A DNA stretch of 64,000 nt. Source: Nocardioides rotundus (GTDB lineage Bacteria > Actinomycetota > Actinomycetes > Propionibacteriales > Nocardioidaceae). The stretch lies in assembly GCF_019931675.1 (NCBI RefSeq), contig NZ_CP082922.1, positions 1,188,501-1,252,500 on the forward strand, written 5' to 3'. Positions 10,016-18,436 of this stretch are shown here, piece by piece. Made by a program: the position numbers and the translations under genes. The notes under the pieces were generated by a model. The model was not told the DNA's origin. It saw only the letters and a program-made list of their open reading frames with translations, and did no database searches. Positions within the stretch are counted from its first letter, which is position 1. Each line of letters opens with the position of its first letter.

Positions 10016-10641
10016 GCGAGGTCGTCGTCCTCGACTACGGGTCGGGGAACCTGCGCTCGGCCGTGCGCGCGATGGAGCGGGCCGGCGCGTCGGTGACGCT
10101 CACCTCGGACTTCCAGGCCGGCCTGGAGGCCGACGGGCTGGTCGTCCCCGGGGTGGGCGCCTACGCCGCCTGCATGGCCGGGCTGCGGGAGATCAAGGGC
10201 GACCGGCTGATCGGGCGACGGCTCGCCGGCGGCCGACCGGTGCTGGGCATCTGCGTGGGCATGCAGATCCTCTTCGAGCGCGGCATCGAGCACGGCGTGG
10301 AGACCGCCGGCTGTGACGAGTGGCCCGGCGTGGTCGAGCGGCTGCAGGCGCCGGTGGTGCCGCACATGGGCTGGAACACCGTCGCGGTCCCCGACGGGAG
10401 CTCGCTGTTCGCCGGGGTGGAGTCGGAGCGGTTCTACTTCGTGCACTCCTACGGCGTGCGCGACTGGACGCTGGTCACCGACGGCCGCACCCGTGCCCCG
10501 CTCGTCACCTGGGCCGAGCACGGCGGCGACCGGTTCGTCGCGGCCGTGGAGAACGGGCCGCTCTCGGCCACCCAGTTCCACCCCGAGAAGTCCGGCGACG
10601 CCGGGGCCGCGCTGCTGCGCAACTGGGTCCGCTCGCTCTGA
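10012..10641 (+). CDS. hisH: Imidazole glycerol phosphate synthase, glutaminase subunit HisH
   Basis: Class I glutamine amidotransferase that supplies ammonia to HisF. 209 residues. Triad visible: nucleophile Cys81 in [11 protein letters not shown], and His190 and Glu192 in QFHPEKSG. The N-terminal [12 protein letters not shown] and GVGAYAACM (oxyanion loop) match the family. GTG start overlaps the hisB stop by four bases. Its partner HisF is encoded about 0.9 kb further on, after a hairpin and a fresh promoter, so the two subunits lie in separate transcription units or in a unit with internal control. Confidence 0.96.
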   Translation: MSEVVVLDYGSGNLRSAVRAMERAGASVTLTSDFQAGLEADGLVVPGVGAYAACMAGLREIKGDRLIGRRLAGGRPVLGICVGMQILFERGIEHGVETAGCDEWPGVVERLQAPVVPHMGWNTVAVPDGSSLFAGVESERFYFVHSYGVRDWTLVTDGRTRAPLVTWAEHGGDRFVAAVENGPLSATQFHPEKSGDAGAALLRNWVRSL

Positions 10642-10682
10642 CGCCCCGAGCGGGGCTCGAGTGGTCGGGGTGGCCCGGGTGG

Positions 10683-10727
10683 GCCGTGTGGGATCGGGGC
10701 CATCTGATGACCCCGATCGCACACGGT
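10683..10727 (+). terminator. Hairpin between hisH and priA
   Basis: A long inverted repeat: GCCGTGTG pairs with CACACGGT (one G-U), and after a single G-G mismatch GATCGGGG pairs with CCCCGATC, leaving an 11-nt loop. The 3' side has no T tract. It lies inside the 168-bp gap between hisH and priA and could terminate or attenuate the hisD-H transcript. The remainder of the gap holds only the priA promoter. Confidence 0.45.
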
Positions 10728-10797
10728 CGGCCGCGCCGGCGCCGTCGGCACGGGCCCACCGAGCGGACCGCGAGCGGAGCGACGTACCCCCGACTCC

Positions 10798-10803
10798 TAG
10801 GCT
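10798..10803 (+). promoter_or_regulatory. priA -10 element, leaderless type
   Basis: TAGGCT ends 6 nt before the GTG start of priA. The GGAGGGG between them could also serve as a short Shine-Dalgarno sequence, so leaderless initiation is likely but not certain here. Confidence 0.5.
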
Positions 10804-10809
10804 GGAGGG

Positions 10810-11544
10810 GTGAGCGACCATCTCGAGCTGCTGCCCGCCGTCGACATCAAGGGCGGGCAGGCGGTGCAGCTGGTGCAGGGCGTGGACGGCTCGGAGAAGC
10901 GCTTCGGCGACCCGGTCGAGGCGGCGCTGCGCTGGCAGCAGGCGGGCGCGGAGTGGATCCACCTGGTCGACCTCGACGCCGCGTTCGGGCACGGCCACAA
11001 CCGCGAGCTGCAGGCGCGGATCGTCGGCGAGCTCGACATCGACGTGGAGATGTCCGGCGGGATCCGCGACGACGAGTCGCTCGACGCCGCCATGGCCACC
11101 GGCTGCCGCCGGGTCAACATCGGCACCGCCGCGCTGGAGCGGCCGGAGTGGTGCGCGCAGGCGATCGAGAGGTACGGCGACCGGGTCGCCGTCGGCCTCG
11201 ACGTGCGCGGTCGCACGTTGGCCGCGCGGGGCTGGACCCGCGACGGCGGCGACCTCTACGAGACGCTGGCCCGGCTGGACGAGCAGGGCTGCGCCCGGTA
11301 CGTCGTCACCGACGTCAACAAGGACGGGATGCTCGCCGGGCCCAACCTGCAGCTGCTGCGCGACGTCTGCGCCGCCACCGACCGTCCGGTGGTCGCCAGC
11401 GGCGGCGTCACGACCCTCGACGACATCCGCGCGCTGATGGGCCTGGTGCCCGACGGCGTCGAGGGCGCGATCGCCGGAACCGCCCTCTACACCGGGCAGT
11501 TCACCCTGGAGGACGCGCTCGAGCTGACCCGGGGGACCCGATGA
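10810..11544 (+). CDS. priA: Bifunctional HisA/TrpF isomerase PriA
   Basis: (beta-alpha)8 isomerase acting on ProFAR in histidine synthesis and, in actinobacteria, usually also on PRA in tryptophan synthesis. 244 residues. Seen: the N-terminal catalytic Asp12 in [30 protein letters not shown], and the [14 protein letters not shown] segment that carries the second Asp. The loop-5 sequence [10 protein letters not shown] has the Arg-x-Trp pair known to switch substrates in PriA proteins, which is why I name it PriA rather than plain HisA. Its stop overlaps the hisF start (ATGA). Confidence 0.93.
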   Translation: MSDHLELLPAVDIKGGQAVQLVQGVDGSEKRFGDPVEAALRWQQAGAEWIHLVDLDAAFGHGHNRELQARIVGELDIDVEMSGGIRDDESLDAAMATGCRRVNIGTAALERPEWCAQAIERYGDRVAVGLDVRGRTLAARGWTRDGGDLYETLARLDEQGCARYVVTDVNKDGMLAGPNLQLLRDVCAATDRPVVASGGVTTLDDIRALMGLVPDGVEGAIAGTALYTGQFTLEDALELTRGTR

Positions 11545-12314
11545 GCCTCGCCGTCCGCGTCATCCCCTGCCTCGACGTCGACGGCGGGCGGGTGGTCAAG
11601 GGGATCAACTTCAAGGAGCTGCGCGACGCCGGGGACCCGGTCGAGATGGCGCGGACCTACGACGCCGAGGGCGCCGACGAGCTGACCTTCCTCGACATCT
11701 CCGCCTCGCACGAGGGTCGCGCGACCACCATGGAGGTCGTCTCCCGCTGCGCGGAGGAGGTCTTCATCCCGCTCACCGTCGGCGGCGGGGTCGGGAGCGT
11801 GGCCGACGTGGACCGGCTGCTGCGTGCGGGCGCGGACAAGATCGCGGTCAACACCGCGGCGATCCACCGGCCCGAGCTGGTGGCCGAGATCGCCGACCGC
11901 TTCGGCAACCAGGTGCTCGTGCTCTCCCTGGACGCGCGGCGGGTCACCGACCCGGGGCGCCGTACCGACAGCGGCTTCGAGGTCACCACGCACGGCGGCC
12001 GGAAGTCCGCCGGCCTGGACGCCATCGAGTGGGCCGCCCGCGCCACCGAGCTCGGTGCCGGGGAGATCCTGCTCAACGCGATGGACGCCGACGGCACCAC
12101 CGACGGCTTCGACACCGAGCTGATCGAGGCGGTACGTCGCGAGGTGAGCATCCCGGTCATCGCCAGCGGCGGTGCCGGTGCGGTCGAGCACTTCCCGGCG
12201 GCGGTCGAGGCGGGCGCGGACGCCGTGCTGGCCGCCACGGTCTTCCACTTCGGCACGCTCCGGGTGAGCGAGGTCAAGGACGGTCTGCGGGCATCAGGCC
12301 ACCCTGTGCGCTGA
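11541..12314 (+). CDS. hisF: Imidazole glycerol phosphate synthase, cyclase subunit HisF
   Basis: TIM-barrel cyclase/lyase that joins HisH-derived ammonia with PRFAR to give IGP and AICAR. 257 residues. Seen: [19 protein letters not shown] with catalytic Asp12, [17 protein letters not shown], and the phosphate-binding [15 protein letters not shown] near the C-terminus. Start ATG 11541 overlaps the priA stop, so these two are translationally coupled. hisI, hisE, hisG and hisN are not in the window. Confidence 0.97.
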   Translation: MSLAVRVIPCLDVDGGRVVKGINFKELRDAGDPVEMARTYDAEGADELTFLDISASHEGRATTMEVVSRCAEEVFIPLTVGGGVGSVADVDRLLRAGADKIAVNTAAIHRPELVAEIADRFGNQVLVLSLDARRVTDPGRRTDSGFEVTTHGGRKSAGLDAIEWAARATELGAGEILLNAMDADGTTDGFDTELIEAVRREVSIPVIASGGAGAVEHFPAAVEAGADAVLAATVFHFGTLRVSEVKDGLRASGHPVR

Positions 12315-12376
12315 CCGGTCGTTGCCGGGTCTCCCTGGCGTCACCCGGAGTCCAAATCCGGTTTACGCCTGCTTCC

Positions 12377-12382
12377 TACGGT
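12377..12382 (+). promoter_or_regulatory. Candidate -10 element upstream of the phosphoesterase gene
   Basis: TACGGT lies about 45 bp before the ATG of the next gene, which has its own AAGGAG ribosome site, so this would be a conventional leadered message. A GTGTGC/GCACAC inverted repeat overlaps the predicted start of transcription. No convincing -35 is seen. Confidence 0.3.
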
Positions 12383-12427
12383 GTGCGCGGCCGTGCACAC
12401 GGTGCGGCCGACACCGGAAGGAGATCC

Positions 12428-13591
12428 ATGACCGACGTCCCCCACCAGCCCATCCGCCGCCGGGCCCTGCTCGCTGCCGGAGGCGCCGCCGCGGCCACCG
12501 CCGCGGTGGCCACGACGCCGTCCCCGGCGACCGCAGCGCGCGGCAACGGCGGGTCCGCGCTGCGGTTCCGCCGCAACGGCCGCTTCCGGATCGTGCAGTT
12601 CAACGACACCCAGGACGGGAGCCGCACGGACCGCCGTACCCTGCAGCTGATGGAGCGGGTGCTGGACCGCGAGAAGCCCGACTTCGCCGTGATCAACGGC
12701 GACGTCGTCAATGGCTCGCCGGAGAACGCACTCCAGTTGAAGCAGGCCTACAACAACGTGGTGCAGCCGATGGAGTCGCGCGGCATCCCGTGGGCGGTGA
12801 CGTTCGGCAACCACGACGAGGACTCGGTCGACAAGACCGGCATGGACGAGGAGAAGGTGCTGAGCTTCCTCCGTCGCTACGAGTACAACCTCAACGCCCG
12901 GGACGGCGAGCTGCCCGGTACGGCGAACACCCATCTGCTCATCCGCTCCAGCCGCGGACGCCGGGCCGCCTTCGCGCTGTGGCTGCTCGACTCGCACCGC
13001 TACGCCCCGAAGACCCTGGGCGGTCAGGACTTCAAGGACCTGAAGTCCTATGACTGGATCAAGCCGGAGCAGATCGACTGGTATCGCCGGCGCTCCCTCG
13101 CCGCCGAGCGTCGCAACGGCGCGGCGATCCCGTCGCTGATGTTCTTCCACATCCCGCTCTGGGAGCACCACCACATGTGGTACGGCACGCAGTTCAGCTC
13201 CGATGAGTCCAAGCACGCGGCGGCTCGGCAGAAGCACCAGATCGAGGGCGAGAAGAACGAGGACGTGTTCGTCGGCGCGTTCAACTCCGGGCTCTACGCC
13301 GCAGCCCAGGAGCGCGGGGACGTTCGTGGCATCTACTGCGGCCACGACCACATCAACACCTACAAGGGCAACTACTTCGGGATCGAGCTCGGCTACGGGC
13401 CCGGCACCGGGTTCGGGACCTACGGCCTCGGCGGCACCGACGACCACCGCCTGCGTGGCTGCCGGATCTTCGACCTGGACGAGTCGACCGAGGGCGTCTA
13501 CCGCAGCACCCGGAACGTGTTCGCCCGCGATCTCGAGATCGACACGAAGGCGGGCAGTCAGCCGATCGACGAGCCCCTGCCGCTGCCGTGA
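12428..13591 (+). CDS. Tat-exported metallophosphoesterase
   Basis: 387 residues. N-terminus PIRRRALLAAGGAAAATAAV followed by ATAA is a twin-arginine signal with a probable cleavage near residue 38. The mature part is a calcineurin-like phosphoesterase with the metal ligands in order: FNDTQDG (Asp), INGDVVNG (Asp), FGNHDED (Asn-His-Asp), FFHIPLWEHHH (His) and CGHDHINTY (His-x-His). The arrangement resembles the Dcr2/SIA1-like purple phosphatase subgroup. Substrate unknown; it acts outside the membrane. ATG 12428 has AAGGAGA 6 nt upstream. It stands alone between hisF and an amino-acid transporter. Confidence 0.88.
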   Translation: MTDVPHQPIRRRALLAAGGAAAATAAVATTPSPATAARGNGGSALRFRRNGRFRIVQFNDTQDGSRTDRRTLQLMERVLDREKPDFAVINGDVVNGSPENALQLKQAYNNVVQPMESRGIPWAVTFGNHDEDSVDKTGMDEEKVLSFLRRYEYNLNARDGELPGTANTHLLIRSSRGRRAAFALWLLDSHRYAPKTLGGQDFKDLKSYDWIKPEQIDWYRRRSLAAERRNGAAIPSLMFFHIPLWEHHHMWYGTQFSSDESKHAAARQKHQIEGEKNEDVFVGAFNSGLYAAAQERGDVRGIYCGHDHINTYKGNYFGIELGYGPGTGFGTYGLGGTDDHRLRGCRIFDLDESTEGVYRSTRNVFARDLEIDTKAGSQPIDEPLPLP

Positions 13592-13609
13592 CCCGGGTGC
13601 GGGTGGGTC

Positions 13610-13615
13610 TACGAT
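13610..13615 (+). promoter_or_regulatory. -10 element of the amino-acid ABC operon, leaderless type
   Basis: TACGAT ends 6 nt before the ATG of the binding-protein gene, with no ribosome site between. Confidence 0.5.
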
Positions 13616-13621
13616 CCCGGC

Positions 13622-14512
13622 ATGCGCCTACCCACCCGCGCCCTGGCGGCGCCGCTCAGCCTGGCCGTGGCGGCCCTGGCCCTCAGCTCCTGCGCACCGC
13701 GTGACGAGGAGGGCGGGTCCGCCTCCTCCTCGGCCGACTCCTCGGAGTCGGCGTCGGCCGAGGAGTGTGCCAAGGGCAGCCTGGACACCTACCAGGACGG
13801 CACGCTGACCGTCGCCACCGACGACCCCGCCTACGAGCCCTGGTTCATGGACAACGACCCGGCCAACGGGCGCGGTTACGAGGCGGCGGTCGCCTACGCC
13901 ATCGCCGACGAGCTCGGCTACGCCGAGGACGAGGTCACCTGGGTCCGGGTGCCGTTCAACGCCGTCGTCCAGCCGGGGGAGAAGAAGTTCGACCTCGACC
14001 TCAACCAGGTCTCCATCACCGAGGAGCGCCGCAAGGCGGTGGACTTCTCCTCCGGCTACTACGACGTCCGGCAGGTGGTGATCACCCGCAAGGGCACGCC
14101 GCTGGAGGGTGCGAAGACCCTCGCCGACCTCGCGGATGCCAAGCTCGGCGCGCAGGTCGGCACGACGAGCTTCCGGGCGATCGAGGACCAGATCGGCAGC
14201 AGCCAGGAGGCGGCGCCGTACGACACCAACGACCAGGCCGTCCAAGCCCTCAACAACGGGCAGATCGACGGCATCGTGGTGGACCTCCCGACCGCGTTCT
14301 ACATGGTCGCCGCCCAGCTCGAGGACGGCACGATCGTGGGCCAGCTGCCGCAGGCCGGCGATCAGGTCGAGCAGTTCGGCGCGGTGCTCGACAAGGGCTC
14401 GCCGCTGACCGGCTGCGTGAGCCGGGCGGTGGACACGCTGCGGGAGAACGGCACCCTGGAGGAGCTGGCCGGCACCTGGCTGGCCGAGCAGGGCGCGCCC
14501 GAGCTCTCCTGA
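13622..14512 (+). CDS. Amino-acid ABC transporter, substrate-binding lipoprotein
   Basis: 296 residues with a lipoprotein signal ending in LALSSC (lipid-modified Cys24), then a Ser/Glu-rich linker and a family 3 solute-binding fold: GTLTVATDDPAYEPWFMDN, FDLDLNQVSITEERRKAVDFS and DGIVVDLPTAFYM. The family binds polar or charged amino acids. Its stop overlaps the permease start by one base, and the operon continues with the ATPase. The long acidic/serine linker after the lipobox is usual in actinobacterial lipoproteins. Specific ligand cannot be told from sequence. Confidence 0.93.
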   Translation: MRLPTRALAAPLSLAVAALALSSCAPRDEEGGSASSSADSSESASAEECAKGSLDTYQDGTLTVATDDPAYEPWFMDNDPANGRGYEAAVAYAIADELGYAEDEVTWVRVPFNAVVQPGEKKFDLDLNQVSITEERRKAVDFSSGYYDVRQVVITRKGTPLEGAKTLADLADAKLGAQVGTTSFRAIEDQIGSSQEAAPYDTNDQAVQALNNGQIDGIVVDLPTAFYMVAAQLEDGTIVGQLPQAGDQVEQFGAVLDKGSPLTGCVSRAVDTLRENGTLEELAGTWLAEQGAPELS

Positions 14513-15372
14513 TGGCGACCGGGGTCGACGACTGGCAGCCCTCGCCGGTCCAGCGGGAGCGCGACGCCCTCCGTCGGCGCCAGACCCGGCGCAGCATCGG
14601 CGTCTCGGCGCTGAGCACGGTGCTCGTGCTGGGGCTGGCCGGGCTCGCCGTCGTCACCTCGCCGGGGTGGGCGCGGGTCCAGGAGACCTACTTCGACTGG
14701 GACAAGGCGGTCGCCTCCCTCCCGGCCGTGGCCGAGGGGCTCTGGCTCAACATCCGGGTGACCCTGCTCTGCGGGGTGCTCATCTTGCTGCTGAGCCTGA
14801 CGATCGCGGTGATGCGGACGATCCGCGGCCCGGTCGCCTTCCCGCTGCGGCTGATCGGGACGGTGTACGTCGACGTGTTCCGCGGGCTGCCGCTGCTGCT
14901 GGTGATCTTCCTCCTCGGCTTCGGCGGGCCGGCGCTCAACCTGGCGGGGCTGCCCCGCTCGGCGCTCTTCTGGGGCTGCTCCGCGCTGGTGCTGTCCTAC
15001 TCGGCCTACGTCGCCGAGGTCTTCCGCGCCGGCATCGAGTCGGTGCATCCCTCCCAGCGGCTGGCGGCCCGCTCGCTCGGACTCGGCTACGGCCAGACCC
15101 TGCGGCGCGTCGTGCTTCCCCAGGCCTGGCGCCGGGTGCTGCCCCCGTTGATGAACGACCTGGTCTCGCTGCAGAAGGACTCCGGCCTGATCGCCGTACT
15201 CGGCGTCGTCGACGCGATCCGGGCGGCACAGATCGAGACGTCGAAGGACTTCAACTACACGCCGTACGTCGTCGCCGGGGTGCTCTTCATCTGCCTCACC
15301 GTCCCGATGGCGCGGCTGACGGACTGGTATGCGCGGAAGAAGGGCTTCCAGGGCGCGGGAGGGCTGCTCTGA
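14512..15372 (+). CDS. Amino-acid ABC transporter permease
   Basis: 286 residues. One N-terminal membrane segment (STVLVLGLAGLAVV) and a loop precede the HisMQ-type permease domain with about five more. The EAA loop is visible as ARSLGLGYGQTLRRVVLPQAWRR, and YVDVFRGLPLLLVIF is the usual GLP segment. A single permease gene implies a homodimer. Start ATG 14512 shares one base with the upstream stop. Confidence 0.94.
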   Translation: MATGVDDWQPSPVQRERDALRRRQTRRSIGVSALSTVLVLGLAGLAVVTSPGWARVQETYFDWDKAVASLPAVAEGLWLNIRVTLLCGVLILLLSLTIAVMRTIRGPVAFPLRLIGTVYVDVFRGLPLLLVIFLLGFGGPALNLAGLPRSALFWGCSALVLSYSAYVAEVFRAGIESVHPSQRLAARSLGLGYGQTLRRVVLPQAWRRVLPPLMNDLVSLQKDSGLIAVLGVVDAIRAAQIETSKDFNYTPYVVAGVLFICLTVPMARLTDWYARKKGFQGAGGLL

Positions 15373-16109
15373 TGGCGCTGCTGGAGCTGCGCGGGGTGCG
15401 GAAGTCCTTCGGCGACCATGTGGTGCTGCGCAGCGTCGACCTGGCCGTGCAGCCGGGGGAGTGCGTGGTGCTGATCGGGGCGTCCGGCTCGGGCAAGTCC
15501 ACGCTGCTCCGGTGCGTCAACCTGCTCGAGGTGGTCGACGACGGGGAGATCCTCTTCGACGGCCGGGACATCGCCGACCCGCGCGTCGACGGCGACGAGG
15601 TCCGCTCCCGGATGGGCCTGGTCTTCCAGTCCTACAACCTGTTCCCGCACCTGTCCGTGCTGGGCAACGTCACCCTCGCCCTCCGGCTCGTGCACCGGGT
15701 GCCCGCGGCCGAGGCCGACCGACGGGGCCTGGCGATGCTGGAGCGGGTCAGCCTGTCGGACAAGGCGCAGGCGCGCCCCGACGACCTCTCCGGCGGGCAG
15801 CAGCAGCGGGTGGCGATCGCCCGGTCGCTGGTCGCGGACCCCCGGCTGATGCTGCTCGACGAGGTCACCTCGGCGCTGGACCCCGAGTTGGTGGGCGAGG
15901 TGCTCGACCTGCTCGGCTCGCTGAAGGAGCAGGGCGTCACGATGCTGCTCAACACCCACGAGATGGGCTTCGCCCGCGAGGTCGCCGACCGGGTCTGCTT
16001 CCTGCACGACGGGGTGGTCCACGAGTCCGGTACCCCCGAGCAGGTGCTGGGCGACCCGCAGCGCGAGCGCACCCGGGCGTTCCTCTCGCGGCTCCGTGAC
16101 CACGCCTGA
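15372..16109 (+). CDS. Amino-acid ABC transporter ATP-binding protein
   Basis: 245 residues. Walker A GASGSGKST at 36-44, Q-loop VFQSYNLFPHLSV, signature LSGGQQQR near 138, Walker B LMLLDEVTSALDP, and the H-loop NTHEM. The proline of the usual DEPTSALDP is valine here; the Walker B Asp and catalytic Glu are intact, so activity is expected. The spacing in GlnQ/HisP-type ATPases matches throughout. Last gene of the operon; it overlaps the permease stop by one base and ends before a pair of palindromic repeats. Confidence 0.95.
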   Translation: MALLELRGVRKSFGDHVVLRSVDLAVQPGECVVLIGASGSGKSTLLRCVNLLEVVDDGEILFDGRDIADPRVDGDEVRSRMGLVFQSYNLFPHLSVLGNVTLALRLVHRVPAAEADRRGLAMLERVSLSDKAQARPDDLSGGQQQRVAIARSLVADPRLMLLDEVTSALDPELVGEVLDLLGSLKEQGVTMLLNTHEMGFAREVADRVCFLHDGVVHESGTPEQVLGDPQRERTRAFLSRLRDHA

Positions 16110-16240
16110 GCCCGGGCGCAACGTCATACGTTCCGGGAGACAGGTTCCCCACTTCGTATGACGTCCCGCGGCCGGGCGGGCGAGCCCGGGCGCAACGTCA
16201 TACGTTCCGGAGGACGGGTTCTCCACTTCGTATGACGTCC
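16110..16240. repeat. Two tandem copies of a palindromic repeat
   Basis: A unit of 74 bp is present almost twice. Each copy begins with a shared GCCCGGGCGCA and holds a perfect 10-bp inverted repeat, ACGTCATACG with CGTATGACGT (16121-16130 with 16155-16164; 16195-16204 with 16229-16238), around a GC-rich partly self-complementary middle. It fills the convergent gap between the ABC ATPase and DUF3097 genes. Related copies lie at 43948-43991 and 49038-49081. Confidence 0.85.
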
Positions 16241-16261
16241 TGGGGCGGGCGGGGCAGGGAG

Positions 16262-17152
16262 TCAGGCGGGACGGCCCGGGGAGGGCGCCGTCACGAAGTC
16301 GATCAGCTCCTCGACCCGGCCGAGCAGCTCGGGCTCGAGGTCCTGGTAGCCGCGGACCCCGCCCAGGATGTGCCGCCACGCGCGGGCGATGTCGGCCTGG
16401 TCGCGGTGCGGCCAGCCGAGCCGCTGGCACACGCCCTTCTTCCACTCCTCGCTCCGCGGCACCTCCGGCCAGCCGGGGAGCCCGAGGCGGGCCGGCTTGA
16501 CCGCCTGCCAGATGTCGACGAACGGGTGGCCGACGATCAACACGTCCTTGCCGACCGGCGAGCGCGCGATGGAGGCGGCGATCCGGCTCTCCTTCGACCC
16601 GCGGACCAGGTGGTCGACCAGGACGCCCACGCGCCGGTCGGGGCCGGGCCGGAAGTCCGTGAGGTGGTGCGCGAGGTCGTCGACGCCGCCGAGGTACTCC
16701 ACGACCACGCCCTCGATCCGCAGGTCGTCGCCCCAGACCTTCTCCACCAGCTCCGCGTCGTGCCGGCCCTCGACGAAGATCCGGCTGGCTCGCGCGACCC
16801 GCGCCTTCGCGTCGTGTACCGCGATGCTGCCCGAGGCCGTGTGCGTGCGCTTGGCCGGCGCCGGACGGGTCACCGGCGGGGTGAGGATCACCGGCCGGCC
16901 CTCGAGCAGGAAGCCGGGCCCGAGCGGGAAGGTACGCCGCTTGGCGCGGCGGTCCTCCAGGGTCACGGTCCGCAGGTCGCGGTCGACCGCCACGATCTCA
17001 CCACACCAGTCGGTCGTGACCTCCTCCACCACCAGGCCGTGGTCGGCGCTGTGCTCGGTGGCCCGACCCCGGGCCGGGGCCCGCCAGTCGGTGGCCAGCA
17101 CGTCGGAGCCGTAGCGGTCACGGGAGCCTAAGGGGCGCTGCGGGGAGGTCAC
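16262..17152 (-). CDS. DUF3097 family protein
   Basis: 296 residues, soluble. The opening RDRYGSDVLATDWRAPARGR and the later FVEGRHDAELVEKVWGDDLR and VGVLVDHLVRGSKESRIA are characteristic of the actinobacterial DUF3097 family. The EGRHD...VDHLVxGSKE pattern resembles a Toprim-like acidic core (Glu, then Asp), so nucleic-acid processing is possible but unproven. GTG start at 17152 lies 6 nt behind TAGCGT (17164-17159, minus strand), consistent with leaderless initiation. Confidence 0.85.
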   Translation of the reverse strand: MTSPQRPLGSRDRYGSDVLATDWRAPARGRATEHSADHGLVVEEVTTDWCGEIVAVDRDLRTVTLEDRRAKRRTFPLGPGFLLEGRPVILTPPVTRPAPAKRTHTASGSIAVHDAKARVARASRIFVEGRHDAELVEKVWGDDLRIEGVVVEYLGGVDDLAHHLTDFRPGPDRRVGVLVDHLVRGSKESRIAASIARSPVGKDVLIVGHPFVDIWQAVKPARLGLPGWPEVPRSEEWKKGVCQRLGWPHRDQADIARAWRHILGGVRGYQDLEPELLGRVEELIDFVTAPSPGRPA

Positions 17153-17204
17153 CGGCCAACGCTAGAACCGCTCGCTCAGCGGGGCATCGAGCCGCCCCGG
17201 CGTG

Positions 17205-17441
17205 TCACGACTCGTCGTCCTCCGTGGACTCCTCGGAGGAGGTCCCCGAGGTCTCGCCATCGTCCTCGGAGGAGTCCTGGGTGTCCCGCATCCCCAGCTC
17301 CTCGGAGGACTTGGTCGCCTCGTCGTCGGGGTCGAGGGGCTCGGCGAGCGGGTTGTCCTCGCCGGGCCGCACGTCCTCGGGCAGCTGGTCGTCGGTGATC
17401 TCGCCGGGGCCCGGCTCACGCTCGCTGTCGGTCTCGCTCAT
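17205..17441 (-). CDS. Small acidic protein of unknown function
   Basis: 78 residues, strongly acidic and rich in Ser, Glu, Asp and Pro (ends SSEESTEDDES), with no hydrophobic segment; probably disordered. I do not recognise a family. Start at ATG 17441 rather than further upstream because a TACCGT hexamer (17453-17448, minus strand) lies 6 nt before it. A longer reading frame from 17708 would run into the MBL gene. It sits between the MBL hydrolase and DUF3097 genes, all on the same strand. Confidence 0.6.
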   Translation of the reverse strand: MSETDSEREPGPGEITDDQLPEDVRPGEDNPLAEPLDPDDEATKSSEELGMRDTQDSSEDDGETSGTSSEESTEDDES

Positions 17442-17493
17442 GACCCGACGGTAGGGCCGCGCCTCCTCGCCGCAGTCCACCCGGACGGGTGGC

Positions 17494-18345
17494 TCAGGCC
17501 ATCGGCAGCCGCTTCTGGTCCCGCGGCAGGTGGGCGTAGACGAGCCCCACCGCCTCGGCGAGCCGCTCGCGCGGCCAGGGCCACTCGGCGCTCTCCAGGG
17601 CCTGATCGACCGGCACGCCGCGCCCGGCCAGCTCGGCGGCCGTCTGGGCCACGACGCCGACCTCGTGCCGCTGCCGGTCGACATACTCCCGGTCCACCGG
17701 CGCTCCATGGCCCGGCACCACGAGCGTGCGCTCGCCGACCATCCCGAGCATCAGGTCGAGCGTCGCCGGCCACTCCAGCGGCCAGGAGTCGGGCCCGAAC
17801 GACGGGGGAGCGGACTCCTCGACCAGGTCGCCGGCGAGCAGCACGCCCGCGTCGGGGACGTTGACGACCAGGTCGCCGGAGGTGTGCCCCCGCCCGAGGT
17901 AGACCAGCTCCACCGCCCGGTCGCCCAGGTCGAGCAGGTCGACCCCGGAGAACGGGTGGTCGGGCAGCACGACCTCGGTGGCGAGCACGTCGGCGGAGTG
18001 CGGGTCGGCGGGGTCCTCGGCATAGCGCTCCCGCACCCGCGCCGCACCCGTCTCCAGCTCGGCCACGGCCAGCTCGTGTGCGTGGATCGGCAGGTCGCTG
18101 TACGCCTCCCGGAACGCGGCGTTGCCGAAGGTGTGGTCGAAGTGCCAGTGCGTGTTCACCACCGCGGTGACCTCGCCGGCCCCGAGGCGGCGTACGTCGT
18201 CCACGACGGCGCGCCCGGCGGCGGTGGACCCGTGGGTGTCGACCGCCACGAGCCCGCGCTCCCCGCCGACCAGGGTGACGTTGGCGTCGAACCAGGGGTA
18301 GCGGGCGACCCAGACGCGGTCACCCACCTCGGTGAACTCGACCAT
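17494..18345 (-). CDS. MBL-fold metallo-hydrolase
   Basis: 283 residues. Metallo-beta-lactamase fold with the zinc motif H66-W-H68-F-D70-H71 ([11 protein letters not shown]), a later GHTSGDLVV (His) and LLAGDLVEE (bridging Asp), and VVPGHGAPV (last His). This is the arrangement of hydrolytic MBL proteins; the substrate is unknown. ATG 18345 lies 7 nt after TAGGCT (18358-18353, minus strand). The promoter is back to back with the CIRCE element and hrcA, so HrcA might influence it. Confidence 0.88.
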   Translation of the reverse strand: MVEFTEVGDRVWVARYPWFDANVTLVGGERGLVAVDTHGSTAAGRAVVDDVRRLGAGEVTAVVNTHWHFDHTFGNAAFREAYSDLPIHAHELAVAELETGAARVRERYAEDPADPHSADVLATEVVLPDHPFSGVDLLDLGDRAVELVYLGRGHTSGDLVVNVPDAGVLLAGDLVEESAPPSFGPDSWPLEWPATLDLMLGMVGERTLVVPGHGAPVDREYVDRQRHEVGVVAQTAAELAGRGVPVDQALESAEWPWPRERLAEAVGLVYAHLPRDQKRLPMA

Positions 18346-18364
18346 GGACGCCAGCCTAGTAGGA

Positions 18365-18391
18365 TTGGCACTCGGTGGCGGCGAGTGCCAG
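18365..18391 (+). promoter_or_regulatory. CIRCE operator (HrcA binding site)
   Basis: TTGGCACTC, a 9-nt spacer, then GAGTGCCAG. This matches the CIRCE architecture (TTAGCACTC-N9-GAGTGCTAA) with eight of nine positions per arm or close to it. It lies 45 bp before hrcA, so autorepression by HrcA is expected. It also sits directly behind the MBL-hydrolase promoter. Confidence 0.9.
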
Positions 18392-18436
18392 TCAGGGGCC
18401 GCCGGTCAGGACGGGTCGAGTCACGAGGAGGCCGAG

